Shown here in pieces: positions 1 to 8,915 of a stretch of DNA of 64,000 nt (position 1 is its first letter; each line of letters opens with the position of its first letter). A model generated the notes under the pieces. It had not been told where the DNA came from and searched no databases. It saw nothing but the letters and a program-made list of their open reading frames with translations. The DNA is from Pigmentibacter ruber. GTDB lineage: Bacteria; Bdellovibrionota_B; Oligoflexia; Silvanigrellales; Silvanigrellaceae. Position numbers and translations under genes: made by a program. The stretch spans positions 806,001 to 870,000 of the forward strand of contig NZ_WSSC01000001.1 in assembly GCF_009792895.1 (NCBI RefSeq), in the 5' to 3' direction.

Positions 1-224
1 AAGCAATAAGTTTTTATTGTGTCATCTCTGTACTGCTATTGCCATTTCAAGGGGAAACAATCAATTCATTTAGATTTTTTAGTTATCTATTTCCTGTGTT
101 TTTTATTTTGGGAATTTATAATAGTAAAAAAGAATTATATATTAAATTAGGTATCTTATTTATTTTTCTTTTTCTAAATTTTCAAACTACATATAATTAT
201 GGAATTTTAAAGTGGGCATATTAA
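1..224 (+). CDS. C-terminal end of a polytopic membrane protein (partial)
   Basis: The reading frame is open from the left edge of the window (first full codon at base 3) to a TAA at 222-224, so only the C-terminal 73 or so residues are visible. The fragment is very hydrophobic: a stretch of aliphatic residues at the edge, a short polar loop (QGETINS), a second membrane segment around FRFFSYLFPVFFILGIY, a loop with several Lys, and a third segment (LGILFIFLFLNF). It ends GILKWAY. This is the pattern of the last membrane helices of an inner-membrane enzyme or transporter. A polysaccharide polymerase or glycosyltransferase is possible, but no diagnostic motif is visible. An internal TTG at 39 is unlikely to be a real start because the same frame continues upstream. 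Confidence 0.6.
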   Translation, partial: AISFYCVISVLLLPFQGETINSFRFFSYLFPVFFILGIYNSKKELYIKLGILFIFLFLNFQTTYNYGILKWAY

Positions 225-320
225 TTTCTAGAGAATATTTATAAAATATCAATAACAATTAACAAATTTAGTAATCTAAATAGTAAAAAATATAAAAATA
301 AAAGTAAATTTAGACTTAGG

Positions 321-341
321 GAATATTTTGAAGAAATATTC
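321..341. repeat. 8-bp inverted repeat downstream of the membrane protein gene
   Basis: GAATATTT at 321-328 is mirrored by AAATATTC at 334-341 with a five-base loop. It is AT-rich and lies in the convergent gap between the truncated membrane protein gene and the Rpn gene. It may be part of the transcript-end structure; no specific function can be assigned. Confidence 0.35.
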
Positions 342-346
342 TTATC

Positions 347-385
347 TTTTATTTCAAAATTATTACATATAATTTTGAAATAAAA
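347..385. terminator. 15-bp perfect inverted repeat, probable bidirectional terminator
   Basis: TTTTATTTCAAAATT (347-361) is followed after nine bases by its exact complement AATTTTGAAATAAAA (371-385). The stem starts with T's and ends with A's, so a transcript from either side would end in a hairpin next to an A/U run. It sits between two convergent genes (membrane protein ending at 224 and Rpn gene ending at 394), where a shared terminator is expected. Low G+C makes classical Rho-independent strength uncertain. Confidence 0.6.
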
Positions 386-393
386 TAGAGAAA

Positions 394-1248
394 CTAACTA
401 TTCTTTAGCTTTTCTATCTCAGAAATAGGTAGGTCAGTTATTTTACTGATCATTTCAATTGGAAAATGATTTGTTAAAAGATTTTTTGCTATTCCTATTT
501 TTCCTTTTGTAAACCCTATTTGAACTCCTTCATTTTTTCCTTTAGCAAAACCCTCTTCCCTAGCCCCATCCATATCAGTGTTGTAGTCCAGTTCATATTT
601 TCTTCTGGCTTCGTATTTTGCTCTAGCAACGGGATCTTGGCTGATATATTCTAGGGTAATAAATGCTTTTCCAATTTCAGGGGTTTGCATAGCCATAACA
701 GTCTCCTTTGAAGCGCCTTTAAAAAAGTGCATCCATTTATCGAGTTCATTATAATAATGATCTGTGATTTTGGGAACTTCTAAAAAGTACAGTTGGAAAT
801 CGTGGGAAAAAACTTTTCTTGTTTCAGTATCTAATGCTTTAATTTTCGTCATAAAATAATCTTTATCCTTAAAGAAATTAAAGTTCAAGATATGGATGCA
901 GATAGCAGGTTTTAAAGTTTTGTATTTCTTTCCGCTTGTTAATTGTTGTTCATAAAGCTTCGCCCAGTAATACAAACAACGTTTTTCGTACTCATAGGTA
1001 TTTTGCACCTGAATTTCAATATTCACAAAGCTTTCATTATTGAGTTTAGCCAAGACATTTAACCTAGTTTCTTTATCGTTTTCTTGGTCTTTATTAATTT
1101 TAGTATTTAAATATGTTAAGGAAATAATTTTTTCATCTTCTGGATAATTTAATACACTATTTAAAAAATGAATTAAAACATCTTCTTTCTCTCCAAAAAT
1201 GCGTTTAAAGACATAATTATTTTTAATATCAAGTAATTTAAATTCCAT
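394..1248 (-). CDS. Rpn family nuclease / PD-(D/E)XK_2 putative transposase, altered active site
   Basis: The 284-residue protein has the organisation of the recombination-promoting nuclease (Rpn) family: an N-terminal 'NNYVFKRIFGE' block with the 'L..FLNSVL' helix, the nuclease core around residues 60-85, a long middle region, and a C-terminal tail (EGFAKGKNEGVQIG, then NLL...F..EMI.KITDLPISEIEKL) typical of the family. These PD-(D/E)XK enzymes cut DNA and promote RecA-independent recombination in E. coli. The usual core reads R-L-D-V followed by N-I-E-x-Q; here it is RLNV (Asn64), with NIEIQ (Glu78, Gln80) intact, so the metal-binding Asp is replaced. The start is the ATG at 1248, preceded by AAAGGAG five bases upstream; an in-frame TTG at 1263 lies before that ribosome site and is rejected. 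No terminal repeats or second transposon gene are seen. Confidence 0.85.
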   Translation of the reverse strand: MEFKLLDIKNNYVFKRIFGEKEDVLIHFLNSVLNYPEDEKIISLTYLNTKINKDQENDKETRLNVLAKLNNESFVNIEIQVQNTYEYEKRCLYYWAKLYEQQLTSGKKYKTLKPAICIHILNFNFFKDKDYFMTKIKALDTETRKVFSHDFQLYFLEVPKITDHYYNELDKWMHFFKGASKETVMAMQTPEIGKAFITLEYISQDPVARAKYEARRKYELDYNTDMDGAREEGFAKGKNEGVQIGFTKGKIGIAKNLLTNHFPIEMISKITDLPISEIEKLKNS

Positions 1249-1493
1249 AAAAACTCCTTTCAAGTAAATAAAAAAGGAGCATAAATAAAAAATAATGAAA
1301 AGTGTGATGCTGCCCAGAAAGTAAACAAAGTTAACAATAAATTGGATAATGTGAAATTCTATTGATTTTTATTTTATGTTATTTAGTGATAAAGAATAAA
1401 TCTATTTATAGCTATTTCAAAGTCTTCATAGCACTATGTATTGTGATAAAGATTTTCTAAAATATCTATAATTTTTTTTAAATTTATATTACA

Positions 1494-3581
1494 TCAAACG
1501 CTTAGTAATTCCCATTTAGCGTAACAATTATCTAATTCATTTTGCATAGCAAGAATTTCTTTTGCTAAAATTTCGCTTTCTTTGTGATTAGTAGCTTTAC
1601 TATAAAGTTCTTCTAATTTTTTATTACATTCGGAAATTTTTTCTTCTAGTTCAAATATTCTTTTTTCCATGTTTTCTAATTCTTTTTGTTCTTTAAATGA
1701 AAGCTTTCTTTTTTTAGATACTTCTTGTTTTTTTTCTGAATTATCCTCAGTTTTATTAAACTCTTTCTTTGCAACTGGTTCAGAAAACTTTTCCATCTCA
1801 GATAAGGCTTGATCTAAATCTGGTAACAAAAGCCATTGTCCTGTAATGTTATCAGCTGTTTCATTATTTCCTAAAAATGTTAAAATATTTGTTGCTACTT
1901 TTTGAACAAAGTAACGATCATGACTTGTAAATAAAACGCCTCCTTGATAGTCCATTAAATTTCTTTCTAAAATTTGCAGGGTTGGAATATCTAAGTCATT
2001 TGTAGGCTCATCTAAAATAAGTAAATTACCCTGTTCTAACATTAATTTAGCAAGCAATAAACGGGCTTGTTCACCGCCAGATAATTCTGTTACTTTTCTA
2101 TTTGCATCAAATTTATAAAATAAAAATTTATCCAAATAGCCCATAATATGAATGAATTTGCCACCAAAATGAACATATTCTCCTTCAGGAGAAAGTGTTG
2201 TTTTTACTGTTTGGGTTGGGTCTAATTTTTGTCTTTGTTGATCAAAATATGTAATATTGACTAATTCATGATATTTAATTTCACCTTGCTGGGCGGGGAG
2301 ATGATTTGCAATAAGATTCATTAATGTAGATTTTCCACAGCCATTAGGACCTAGAATTGCAATTCGCATTTTTGGCTTTATAATTAAGTTTAAATTTTTA
2401 AAAATAAAATGATTTTGTTTACCGTTTGGATGTAATATTGAAATGTTTTTTAAGTTTACAAGTTCTTGATCACCCAAATTTCTTACAACAGCAACAATAT
2501 TATCTTCTGAGTTTCTTTGTTCATCATTCATACTTGCAGCAAAATTTATATCTGTGGTTTTTTTACTTAGAATAGATTTTTGTTCTTTTTGATTTAGTTC
2601 TTTGTCAAGTGCATGAGCTCTATCTATGCGTGATTTTTGTTTTGTGGTTCTGGCTTTTGCACCAGTTCTTAACCAAGCAAGTTCTCTACGCATTAAGTTA
2701 GCCATTTTTGCTTTCGTTTTTTCAGCTGTAAGAGTATTTTCTATTTTTACTTGACTATAGTCTTCATAATTTCCTTCATATTGAGTAGCAGAACCTCCTT
2801 CTATTTCAAGAATTTTATTTACCAATGTGTCTAGCAGGGCTCTATCGTGCGAAATAATTGCAAAGGCAATTCGTTCCATATTTTCTTGGTTATTTTTTAA
2901 TCCAAACAAATTTGAACCTTGTTCTACGACTTCTAAAAGCAGTTCTTCAAGCCAATCAACTGTTTGAACATCTAAATGATTTGTAGGTTCATCCAATAAA
3001 ATAAGCTGTGGATTTTTTAATAAAGCGGTTAATATTTGAACTCTTTTTTGCTGCCCACCAGATAAATTTTTAAATTTAGAATTGGAAATCTCAGTTAATT
3101 TACCAGCTTTTAATGCGCTCATTAAGATGTTTTCTGTTCCAGCTCCTGTGAACTGCGATAATTCATCTTGCAGTTTAGTAAGGTCTCCATTCCATTTTGT
3201 ATCATTTGCTAGGTTAGAGTTTGTAGATAGTAATTCAGTATGTGCTTGTATTTTTTGCAAAATAATTTCTTGCTGGGAATCGATATCATATTCTATGGGT
3301 AAGGATTCTTTTAGAATTTCAAACACTGTCTTTTCGGGGTCAAATTCATATTTTTGAGTTAAAATAGATACTTTTAAATTATTGCGAAAGGAAATAGTTC
3401 CTGTATCTGGAGCTTGTTTTCCTTCTAAGAGTCTGAACAAAGTCGATTTTCCTGCCCCATTTGGGCCCACAATTCCCCATCTTTCCCCAGGATGAATTGT
3501 AAAAGATAAGTTTTCAAACAGTTTGGTAGCTCCATAACTTGTTGAAATGTTGTGGATAGATAAGTAGGGAGCTGAGGACAT
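1494..3581 (-). CDS. uup: ABC-F family ATPase, Uup type
   Basis: A 695-residue soluble tandem ATPase without membrane segments. The first ABC domain has Walker A GPNGAGKST (about 39-47), signature LSGGQ (173-177) and Walker B LILLDEPTNHLD (193-204). The second has GPNGCGKST (411-419), LSGGEQAR (500-507) and LLILDEPTNDLD (520-531). The linker contains the KARTTKQKSRI block (309-319) typical of Uup. The C-terminus from about 627 (KLSFKEQKELENMEKRI) is the charged coiled coil that distinguishes Uup from EttA, and is known in E. coli to bind branched DNA. Family members act on ribosomes and, for Uup, affect precise transposon excision. A stretch at about 219-238 looks like a small insertion before the first H-switch. 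Start ATG 3581 has TAGGAG seven bases upstream. It is divergent from the next gene. Confidence 0.93.
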   Translation of the reverse strand: MSSAPYLSIHNISTSYGATKLFENLSFTIHPGERWGIVGPNGAGKSTLFRLLEGKQAPDTGTISFRNNLKVSILTQKYEFDPEKTVFEILKESLPIEYDIDSQQEIILQKIQAHTELLSTNSNLANDTKWNGDLTKLQDELSQFTGAGTENILMSALKAGKLTEISNSKFKNLSGGQQKRVQILTALLKNPQLILLDEPTNHLDVQTVDWLEELLLEVVEQGSNLFGLKNNQENMERIAFAIISHDRALLDTLVNKILEIEGGSATQYEGNYEDYSQVKIENTLTAEKTKAKMANLMRRELAWLRTGAKARTTKQKSRIDRAHALDKELNQKEQKSILSKKTTDINFAASMNDEQRNSEDNIVAVVRNLGDQELVNLKNISILHPNGKQNHFIFKNLNLIIKPKMRIAILGPNGCGKSTLMNLIANHLPAQQGEIKYHELVNITYFDQQRQKLDPTQTVKTTLSPEGEYVHFGGKFIHIMGYLDKFLFYKFDANRKVTELSGGEQARLLLAKLMLEQGNLLILDEPTNDLDIPTLQILERNLMDYQGGVLFTSHDRYFVQKVATNILTFLGNNETADNITGQWLLLPDLDQALSEMEKFSEPVAKKEFNKTEDNSEKKQEVSKKRKLSFKEQKELENMEKRIFELEEKISECNKKLEELYSKATNHKESEILAKEILAMQNELDNCYAKWELLSV

Positions 3582-3739
3582 AATAATCTCCTAATTAGAA
3601 AATGACATAGGCATTTCTGTTTAAAACTTAACATTGCTGAAATTTCAATAGTTAAAAAATCTAGCTGCTTATTTTTAATGAATTGAAAAAAAATATAAAA
3701 AACCGATAAAAAAATACGATATTAGCTTAAGGAGGGGGA

Positions 3740-4624
3740 ATGCCGCAGAAAACAAAACTCCTTGACTTGTGGTTTTCAGAAAACTTGTCTGATGGTGAAA
3801 TATATAAGTATTTAATTACTAAAACACGGGTTCAAAAGGAAACTAAGAAGCATACTTTATATTTAACAGAATTTGAAAATAGAGGTGTAGGTTATATCCT
3901 TGATAACAAATTAAAGTTTACAGCATCTGATGAATTTATGTTTTATGAACCTTTAATACACGTTCCATTTATCCAATCTCAGCAAGTAAAAAATGTTTTA
4001 ATAATTGGTTTTGGTTGTGGAGCAAGTATAAGAGAATGTTTAAAATGGAAAGATATTGAAAAAATTACTGTACTGGAGGAAGATAAAGAATTTTATTTAA
4101 CAAATGCAGAGTATCTTGCAGATATCCATCAAAATACTTATATGAACAAAAAAGTAGATATTATCTTTCTAAATTTAGAAGAATATTTGAAAAAATTTAA
4201 GAATAAATATGATTTGATTATTCTTGATATAAATTGCTCATTTTTAAATATCGAGGATAATTCATTACTTGATAAAGATTTCTTTTCAAATTGTTATTCT
4301 TTATTAAAGAAAGATGGAAATTTATCATTTTATATCAGTGAATTGCATATTGATAAAGACGAAGTTTTAAGAAAAAAAATTAAAATATTAAAATCTATAT
4401 TCAAAGAAGTTATTTTGTACACTTCATGGATTCCATCGATATGCAAAAATTTAACATTTATTTTATTATCTAAAAATAGCAAAGGAAAAAAATATACAAT
4501 TGAAGAAATTAGTAAATTTATTAAAACCAAAAATATTGGGAAATTATATTTTATAAATGAACATAGTTTTATTGGTCTTATGAATCCACCTATATATTTA
4601 CAAAAATATGATTTAGCCTCTTAA
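3740..4624 (+). CDS. Spermidine synthase-like (polyamine aminopropyltransferase fold) protein
   Basis: 294 residues with the SpeE fold order: a beta-rich N-terminus, then DEFMFYEPLIHVPF (64-77, matching the family's D-E-x-x-Y-H-E segment), a nucleotide-binding loop IIGFGCGAS (88-96), an acidic strand end VLEED (111-115), and YDLIILDINCS (157-167) where the catalytic Asp of spermidine synthases normally sits. Glycine-loop and acidic residues needed for decarboxylated-SAM binding differ from the consensus GGGDG and VEID, and the usual D-x-x-D-P motif is reduced to LDIN. It could therefore be a divergent aminopropyltransferase or a methyltransferase-like relative acting on another amine. No speD (SAM decarboxylase) is nearby. 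Start ATG 3740 has a very strong AAGGAGGGGG site. It converges with prc over 12 bases. Confidence 0.7.
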   Translation: MPQKTKLLDLWFSENLSDGEIYKYLITKTRVQKETKKHTLYLTEFENRGVGYILDNKLKFTASDEFMFYEPLIHVPFIQSQQVKNVLIIGFGCGASIRECLKWKDIEKITVLEEDKEFYLTNAEYLADIHQNTYMNKKVDIIFLNLEEYLKKFKNKYDLIILDINCSFLNIEDNSLLDKDFFSNCYSLLKKDGNLSFYISELHIDKDEVLRKKIKILKSIFKEVILYTSWIPSICKNLTFILLSKNSKGKKYTIEEISKFIKTKNIGKLYFINEHSFIGLMNPPIYLQKYDLAS

Positions 4625-4636
4625 AATTTACATTTA

Positions 4637-6667
4637 CTATTTTTTAGGGGTATAACTAACCCAATTTTCATTTGGCAAATTTACTATGTCTTTCATTATT
4701 AATAAACTTTCAAAAAGTTGGAGATCTTTATCTGCAAGAATTTTATTACTTTCTTCATCTGAGTCATCACCAATGTCTTTTGTATTAATGTAATCTTCAA
4801 TTGTTTTTAAATTGGTGCTTAATATAGGGATTAAAGTGCTTTTTCCTAAATTAAAATGTTTAATTTTATTTAAAATTAAATTATATTTTTCATTTATAGA
4901 TATTCTTTTACTACTTAATATTTTTAATTTATCTATTAAAGAAGAGTTGTTTTTTATGGGTTTGAAATCTGGAACCGGTTGAATGCTATCAAATGGTAAA
5001 GCATAGTCTTGGTTTTCCTCTCCAGTATCAAATGTTTCTTGAATACTTGGTAAATTTATATTTGTCTCAACTCCAAGCATTTGATTACTTTTTCCTGTGA
5101 CTCTATAAAATTTACTTTGTGTTACCTTCAAAGCACCATCGGTTTTTCTTCCAAAAGTACCAGGTATTTCTTGGACTATTTGAATAGTTCCTTTACCATA
5201 CGTTTTTTTATCCCCAACTATAATTCCTCTGCCATAGTCTTGAATTGCAGCGGAAAATATTTCTGAAGCAGAAGCACTAAAATGATTTACTAAAACAATC
5301 AATGGACCTTTATATATCCATGGGTTTTGTTCTACATTGTATTTTTTTAAGTTGTGATATTTATCTAAAGTTTGAACAATTGTTCCTTTAGGAATAAATA
5401 ATCCTGTTAACTTTATGCTTTCAGGAAAATCTCCTCCCCCATTATTTCTTAAATCTATCACTACACCTTTTGCGCCATTATCAATTAATTTTGTTAATTC
5501 TTTTTCTGTATCATAGGCAACGCCTTTACAGGTTTCCAATAATCTAATTTTGCATTTAATATCTGTATAAAAGGTTGATATTTTTATCACACCAATTTTT
5601 GTACTTTGTAAATCTATCAAGGCACTTTTTACTTTATCATCTTTTAATTCAATTTCATCTCTCTGTAATGAAACTGTAAATTTTTCAGATCCTTTTGTTG
5701 TAGATCTTTGCAAATAAATTTTTAAAGAAGAACCTTTTTTTCCTCGAATGAGACTAACGGCTTTTTCTACATCAGCATCTGATAGTTCTTGTAAACCAAT
5801 TCCATTGCCCGGATCTACAGCTAATATTTTATCATTAGGTTTAATTCTTCCATCTTTTTGAGCAACACCTCCATTGATTAATGATTTAATATAAATTTCA
5901 CCATCTTTTTCAATTAATTGTGCACCAATCCCTTCTAATTTATTGCTTATATGTATTACGAAAGAATCATGTTCATTTGGAAGTAAATGTGCGGAATGTG
6001 GGTCTAAAGAAAGTGCAAAACTATTTAAAAATGAACCGAAAAGTTTATCATTATCAATTGTTAATTTTTCTTTTTCAAGTTTTAAATATTTTTTTGCTAT
6101 TATATTTTTAGCATCAATATTTTTATTAGTATTTAATTCTTTCAAATATTGATATTTTAATCTTCTTTTTAAATTACTATAAAGCTCTGTATAGTTTTTA
6201 GCCCAGCTATTTTTTTTTATACTGAAGTATTCTACTTCATTTTTTTTATCAATATTAGTTAAAACTTTATTTATGATGTTATTTCTTTCTTGCACTTTTT
6301 TTAAAAATAATTTATAAAAATCAGTTATAAAATTACAATTATTGTTGCTAAAACTAGATAAATAATATTTTGATTTATTTGAAAAATATTCTATATCTGA
6401 TTTAAGTAAATAAATTCTATTTTGATCTAATGACTCGCTAAATTTATTCATTGTCCTAGAAAATAGTTCATCAGTAAAATGATCATATTGATAATGTAAT
6501 TCCAACATAGTGTTAATTCGGTTTTTTACTTCTTCACAGTTTAATATGGATAGATTTGTTCTTGCAATATTTAAGTTCTCTTCGTAAGCTAGGCATAGGG
6601 AGAATGAACCTCCAAAGATGAAACTGATTATAAATACCAGCAAAGACTTTGCTTTTGGTCGCATCAT
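4637..6667 (-). CDS. prc: Tail-specific protease Prc (C-terminal processing peptidase, S41)
   Basis: 676 residues, close to the E. coli Prc length. A signal peptide (about 1-27, basic n-region, hydrophobic core ending SLCLA) exports it to the periplasm. An N-terminal helical TSP domain is followed by a PDZ domain (about 240-325: EGIGAQL, GGVAQKDGRIKPNDKILAV) that recognises C-terminal tails. The S41 protease domain has GVVIDLRNNGGG (401-412) and NHFSASASEIFSAA. The probable catalytic dyad is Ser466 and Lys492 (in TYGKGTIQ), and the C-terminal domain follows. The family cleaves misfolded or tagged periplasmic proteins and trims peptidoglycan enzymes such as MepS. Start ATG 6667 has GAGGAT upstream; the neighbouring fur is divergent with an 80-bp shared promoter region. 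Confidence 0.93.
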   Translation of the reverse strand: MMRPKAKSLLVFIISFIFGGSFSLCLAYEENLNIARTNLSILNCEEVKNRINTMLELHYQYDHFTDELFSRTMNKFSESLDQNRIYLLKSDIEYFSNKSKYYLSSFSNNNCNFITDFYKLFLKKVQERNNIINKVLTNIDKKNEVEYFSIKKNSWAKNYTELYSNLKRRLKYQYLKELNTNKNIDAKNIIAKKYLKLEKEKLTIDNDKLFGSFLNSFALSLDPHSAHLLPNEHDSFVIHISNKLEGIGAQLIEKDGEIYIKSLINGGVAQKDGRIKPNDKILAVDPGNGIGLQELSDADVEKAVSLIRGKKGSSLKIYLQRSTTKGSEKFTVSLQRDEIELKDDKVKSALIDLQSTKIGVIKISTFYTDIKCKIRLLETCKGVAYDTEKELTKLIDNGAKGVVIDLRNNGGGDFPESIKLTGLFIPKGTIVQTLDKYHNLKKYNVEQNPWIYKGPLIVLVNHFSASASEIFSAAIQDYGRGIIVGDKKTYGKGTIQIVQEIPGTFGRKTDGALKVTQSKFYRVTGKSNQMLGVETNINLPSIQETFDTGEENQDYALPFDSIQPVPDFKPIKNNSSLIDKLKILSSKRISINEKYNLILNKIKHFNLGKSTLIPILSTNLKTIEDYINTKDIGDDSDEESNKILADKDLQLFESLLIMKDIVNLPNENWVSYTPKK

Positions 6668-6747
6668 GTTTATCCTCTATTCATCTTAAAGCTTTATTAT
6701 CCTTTCAACTTTTTATTGTATAGTCAATTTGTTATTTGTGAGATTTT

Positions 6748-7239
6748 ATGACGACATCCAGAAGATCTATTGATAATTTACCTAAAAGATCACACTTACA
6801 TAAAGTTTTTGATGATTATCTTAATAAATTGGGCCTACGCCAAACTCGACAACGCAAAATAATTTTAGATGCGGTACTTTCTTCTGGTAGACATGTTGAT
6901 GCTGAAACAATTTCTAATGAAGTAAAAAAAATTGATAGCTCGATTGGGCTTGCTACTGTTTATCGTACTCTTAAAATGATGACTGATTCTAAAATTCTTG
7001 TGGAACGTCACTTTAGCGGTGATAGAGCCAGCTTTGAGTTTGCTGATCAAGATAATGAACACCACGATCATTTAATCTGCAATCAATGTGGTGAAATAGT
7101 TGAGTTCTATGATGAAGAACTTGAGCGATATCAGGATATTGTTGCTAAAAATCTTGGATTTCAATTAAAAACTCATAAAATGGAGCTTTTTGCAGATTGT
7201 CTTAGTGTTGAGTCCTGTAAACGGAAAAATATAAAGTAA
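6748..7239 (+). CDS. fur: Ferric uptake regulator family protein (Fur)
   Basis: 163 residues. A winged helix (about 25-90) with LRQTRQRKIILDAV and the recognition-helix segment GLATVYRTLKMM is followed by the metal-binding dimerisation half: EHHDHLICNQCG (104-115; His105, His106, His108, Cys111, Cys114) and a C-terminal Cys151/Cys157 pair. The HHDHLIC block and the overall length match Fur rather than PerR or Zur, but the regulator type cannot be settled by motif alone. Fur represses iron-acquisition genes when loaded with Fe2+. The neighbourhood has no iron transporter; the SUF operon is 43 kb away. The start ATG 6748 has only a weak GAG site. A downstream gene follows after 111 bases. Confidence 0.88.
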   Translation: MTTSRRSIDNLPKRSHLHKVFDDYLNKLGLRQTRQRKIILDAVLSSGRHVDAETISNEVKKIDSSIGLATVYRTLKMMTDSKILVERHFSGDRASFEFADQDNEHHDHLICNQCGEIVEFYDEELERYQDIVAKNLGFQLKTHKMELFADCLSVESCKRKNIK

Positions 7240-7350
7240 TGAATTGATCTTTATTCATGCAAGTTCTATTTTCCCATTGAAATTGATTAGGATAAGTATT
7301 GGTCTTGAAAACTTATCTTATAAAAATGTTAATTAGGAAAGAACAGCATT

Positions 7351-8913
7351 ATGAATAAAAAATCGAAGGCAAAGTTGATATGGACTGTAACAAATAAAGG
7401 TTGCGAAAAGCTTGGGATACAAAATATTGCAGCAACCATAACTCAATATCGTCTTGATGCTGTCCGCATGTCTTATTCCTCAAGTGCTTTGCCTAATATA
7501 TTAAAATTAAGGGAAGAAATTTCTCGTCAATTAGCTAGTGAAGATGTAGCGCAAAGTGATGGCTATGTACCATTTTTATTAAGTTTTATAGGCCGCAGAG
7601 CATTATTATCTGTCCCAAATGGACAATTAGAAGTTGGAGATGGAACTTCTATAGATATTACTTTTTTAGTTGATTTTAATTACTGCGCTTCCCTGAGACC
7701 ATCAACAACAGCTACAAAAAATGTTGAAGTTATTGTCTCAAGTGAAGATCAATTAGTTAATATTAAAGTTGGCAGCAAATTTAGCATTTCTTATGGTGCC
7801 GTTGAATTGAAGGTGGTTTCCATACCCTCTTCTTTAACTTCTGGTTGTACAATTCGTTGTATTGTTGAAAATGGAGGTCTGTTGATATCAGGAGTGGATG
7901 TCCATTCAACTGATATGTCAAGGGATTTATTTCCTTTATTACCTGAAGATGAAAAAACATTAAATTCTGGTTTTTCAGGACTTGCAGACTACGTTATTAT
8001 TGATGGATTAAAATCAGAAGAAGAATTATTAGCTATTAAGACAGGGATTCTTGGAGAAAATGTCAAAGTATCTGAAAGACATCCAAGTATTCCAATTTCA
8101 AAAAATGTGCATGAGCTAGAAGCTGTATTGCCTCCACGTTTTTTATTGAAAGTAGACTCTAAACGTTCACTAGAATTATTGCCAAAGCTTTTAAAACTTG
8201 TTGATGGTGTGTTTTTAAGCAGATCTGAACTTGGAATTGATGAGCATCCACATAATCTACCTATTATTCAAAAAGAGCTCATAACACGTTGTAATAAGCT
8301 GTCAAAAACTGTTATTGTTGCTTCTGAACTTATGCACTCAATGTTTGTCAATGCAAATCCAACGCGCGCTGAAGTTTCAGATATGGCAAATGCAGCTGCA
8401 GATGGTGCCGATGCTTTGGTACTATCGCACGAAGTTACGGAAGGACCTAATTCTTCACTTGTTGCAGAAGTTTCTCAAGAAACTTTAGTGAATAGCGAAG
8501 CTTGGTTTGAAAAGAAATGGCATCCTTTTGAAATGGACGAAATTCCATCTGATGATGATGCAGTAACATATGGTGCCATTCGAATAGCTCAACAAGCAAA
8601 TGTTAGAGCCATAGTTTGTTTCACAGAAGGTGGTTATACTGCAATGAAACTTTCATCAATGCGTACTCCTACTGAAATTATTGCTATTACATGCAATAAA
8701 AAAATTATGCGACAAATGAATTTATTACGATCTGTTTCTGCAGTTGTTTTAGAATCAAGAAGTAAAGTTGAAAGAATATTAAACGAGATAAAAGAAATTT
8801 TAGTGAATAAATATAGTTTTAAAAAAGGCGATAAATTTGTTTTTGTTTCTTTAACGGCATCAAGTGTGTCTGAAAGAAATTCAAATTTATTTACGGTGCA
8901 GGAAATTGACTAA
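7351..8913 (+). CDS. Pyruvate kinase homologue with a degenerate active site
   Basis: 520 residues with the pyruvate kinase layout: start of the TIM barrel (AKLIWTV, VRMSYSSS), a B domain (about 85-180), the second barrel half (GLADYVIIDG to GADALVLSHE) and a C-terminal regulatory domain (from about 393, with FTEGGYTAMKLSSMRTPTEIIAIT). Barrel motifs are recognisable but shifted: the catalytic Lys is kept (Lys267, FLLKVDS for AKIEN). The metal-ligand Glu has become Asp269, the metal-ligand Asp of ARGDLG has become Glu293 (SRSELG), the Thr of ATQML has become Ser325 (ASELM), and SGETA is replaced by SHEVT. PTRAEVSDMANA is intact. It may be a slow or repurposed enzyme, or a regulatory paralogue; no other pyruvate kinase is in the window. 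It is followed after two bases by a lipid kinase gene, so the two are probably co-transcribed. Confidence 0.78.
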   Translation: MNKKSKAKLIWTVTNKGCEKLGIQNIAATITQYRLDAVRMSYSSSALPNILKLREEISRQLASEDVAQSDGYVPFLLSFIGRRALLSVPNGQLEVGDGTSIDITFLVDFNYCASLRPSTTATKNVEVIVSSEDQLVNIKVGSKFSISYGAVELKVVSIPSSLTSGCTIRCIVENGGLLISGVDVHSTDMSRDLFPLLPEDEKTLNSGFSGLADYVIIDGLKSEEELLAIKTGILGENVKVSERHPSIPISKNVHELEAVLPPRFLLKVDSKRSLELLPKLLKLVDGVFLSRSELGIDEHPHNLPIIQKELITRCNKLSKTVIVASELMHSMFVNANPTRAEVSDMANAAADGADALVLSHEVTEGPNSSLVAEVSQETLVNSEAWFEKKWHPFEMDEIPSDDDAVTYGAIRIAQQANVRAIVCFTEGGYTAMKLSSMRTPTEIIAITCNKKIMRQMNLLRSVSAVVLESRSKVERILNEIKEILVNKYSFKKGDKFVFVSLTASSVSERNSNLFTVQEID

Positions 8914-8915
8914 AA

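Noticed and set aside
394-1248. Insertion sequence
   Set aside because: Rpn proteins are sometimes called putative transposases, but no terminal inverted repeats, target duplication or transposase catalytic DDE set are visible here. The nearby 15-bp repeat is on one side only and acts better as a terminator.
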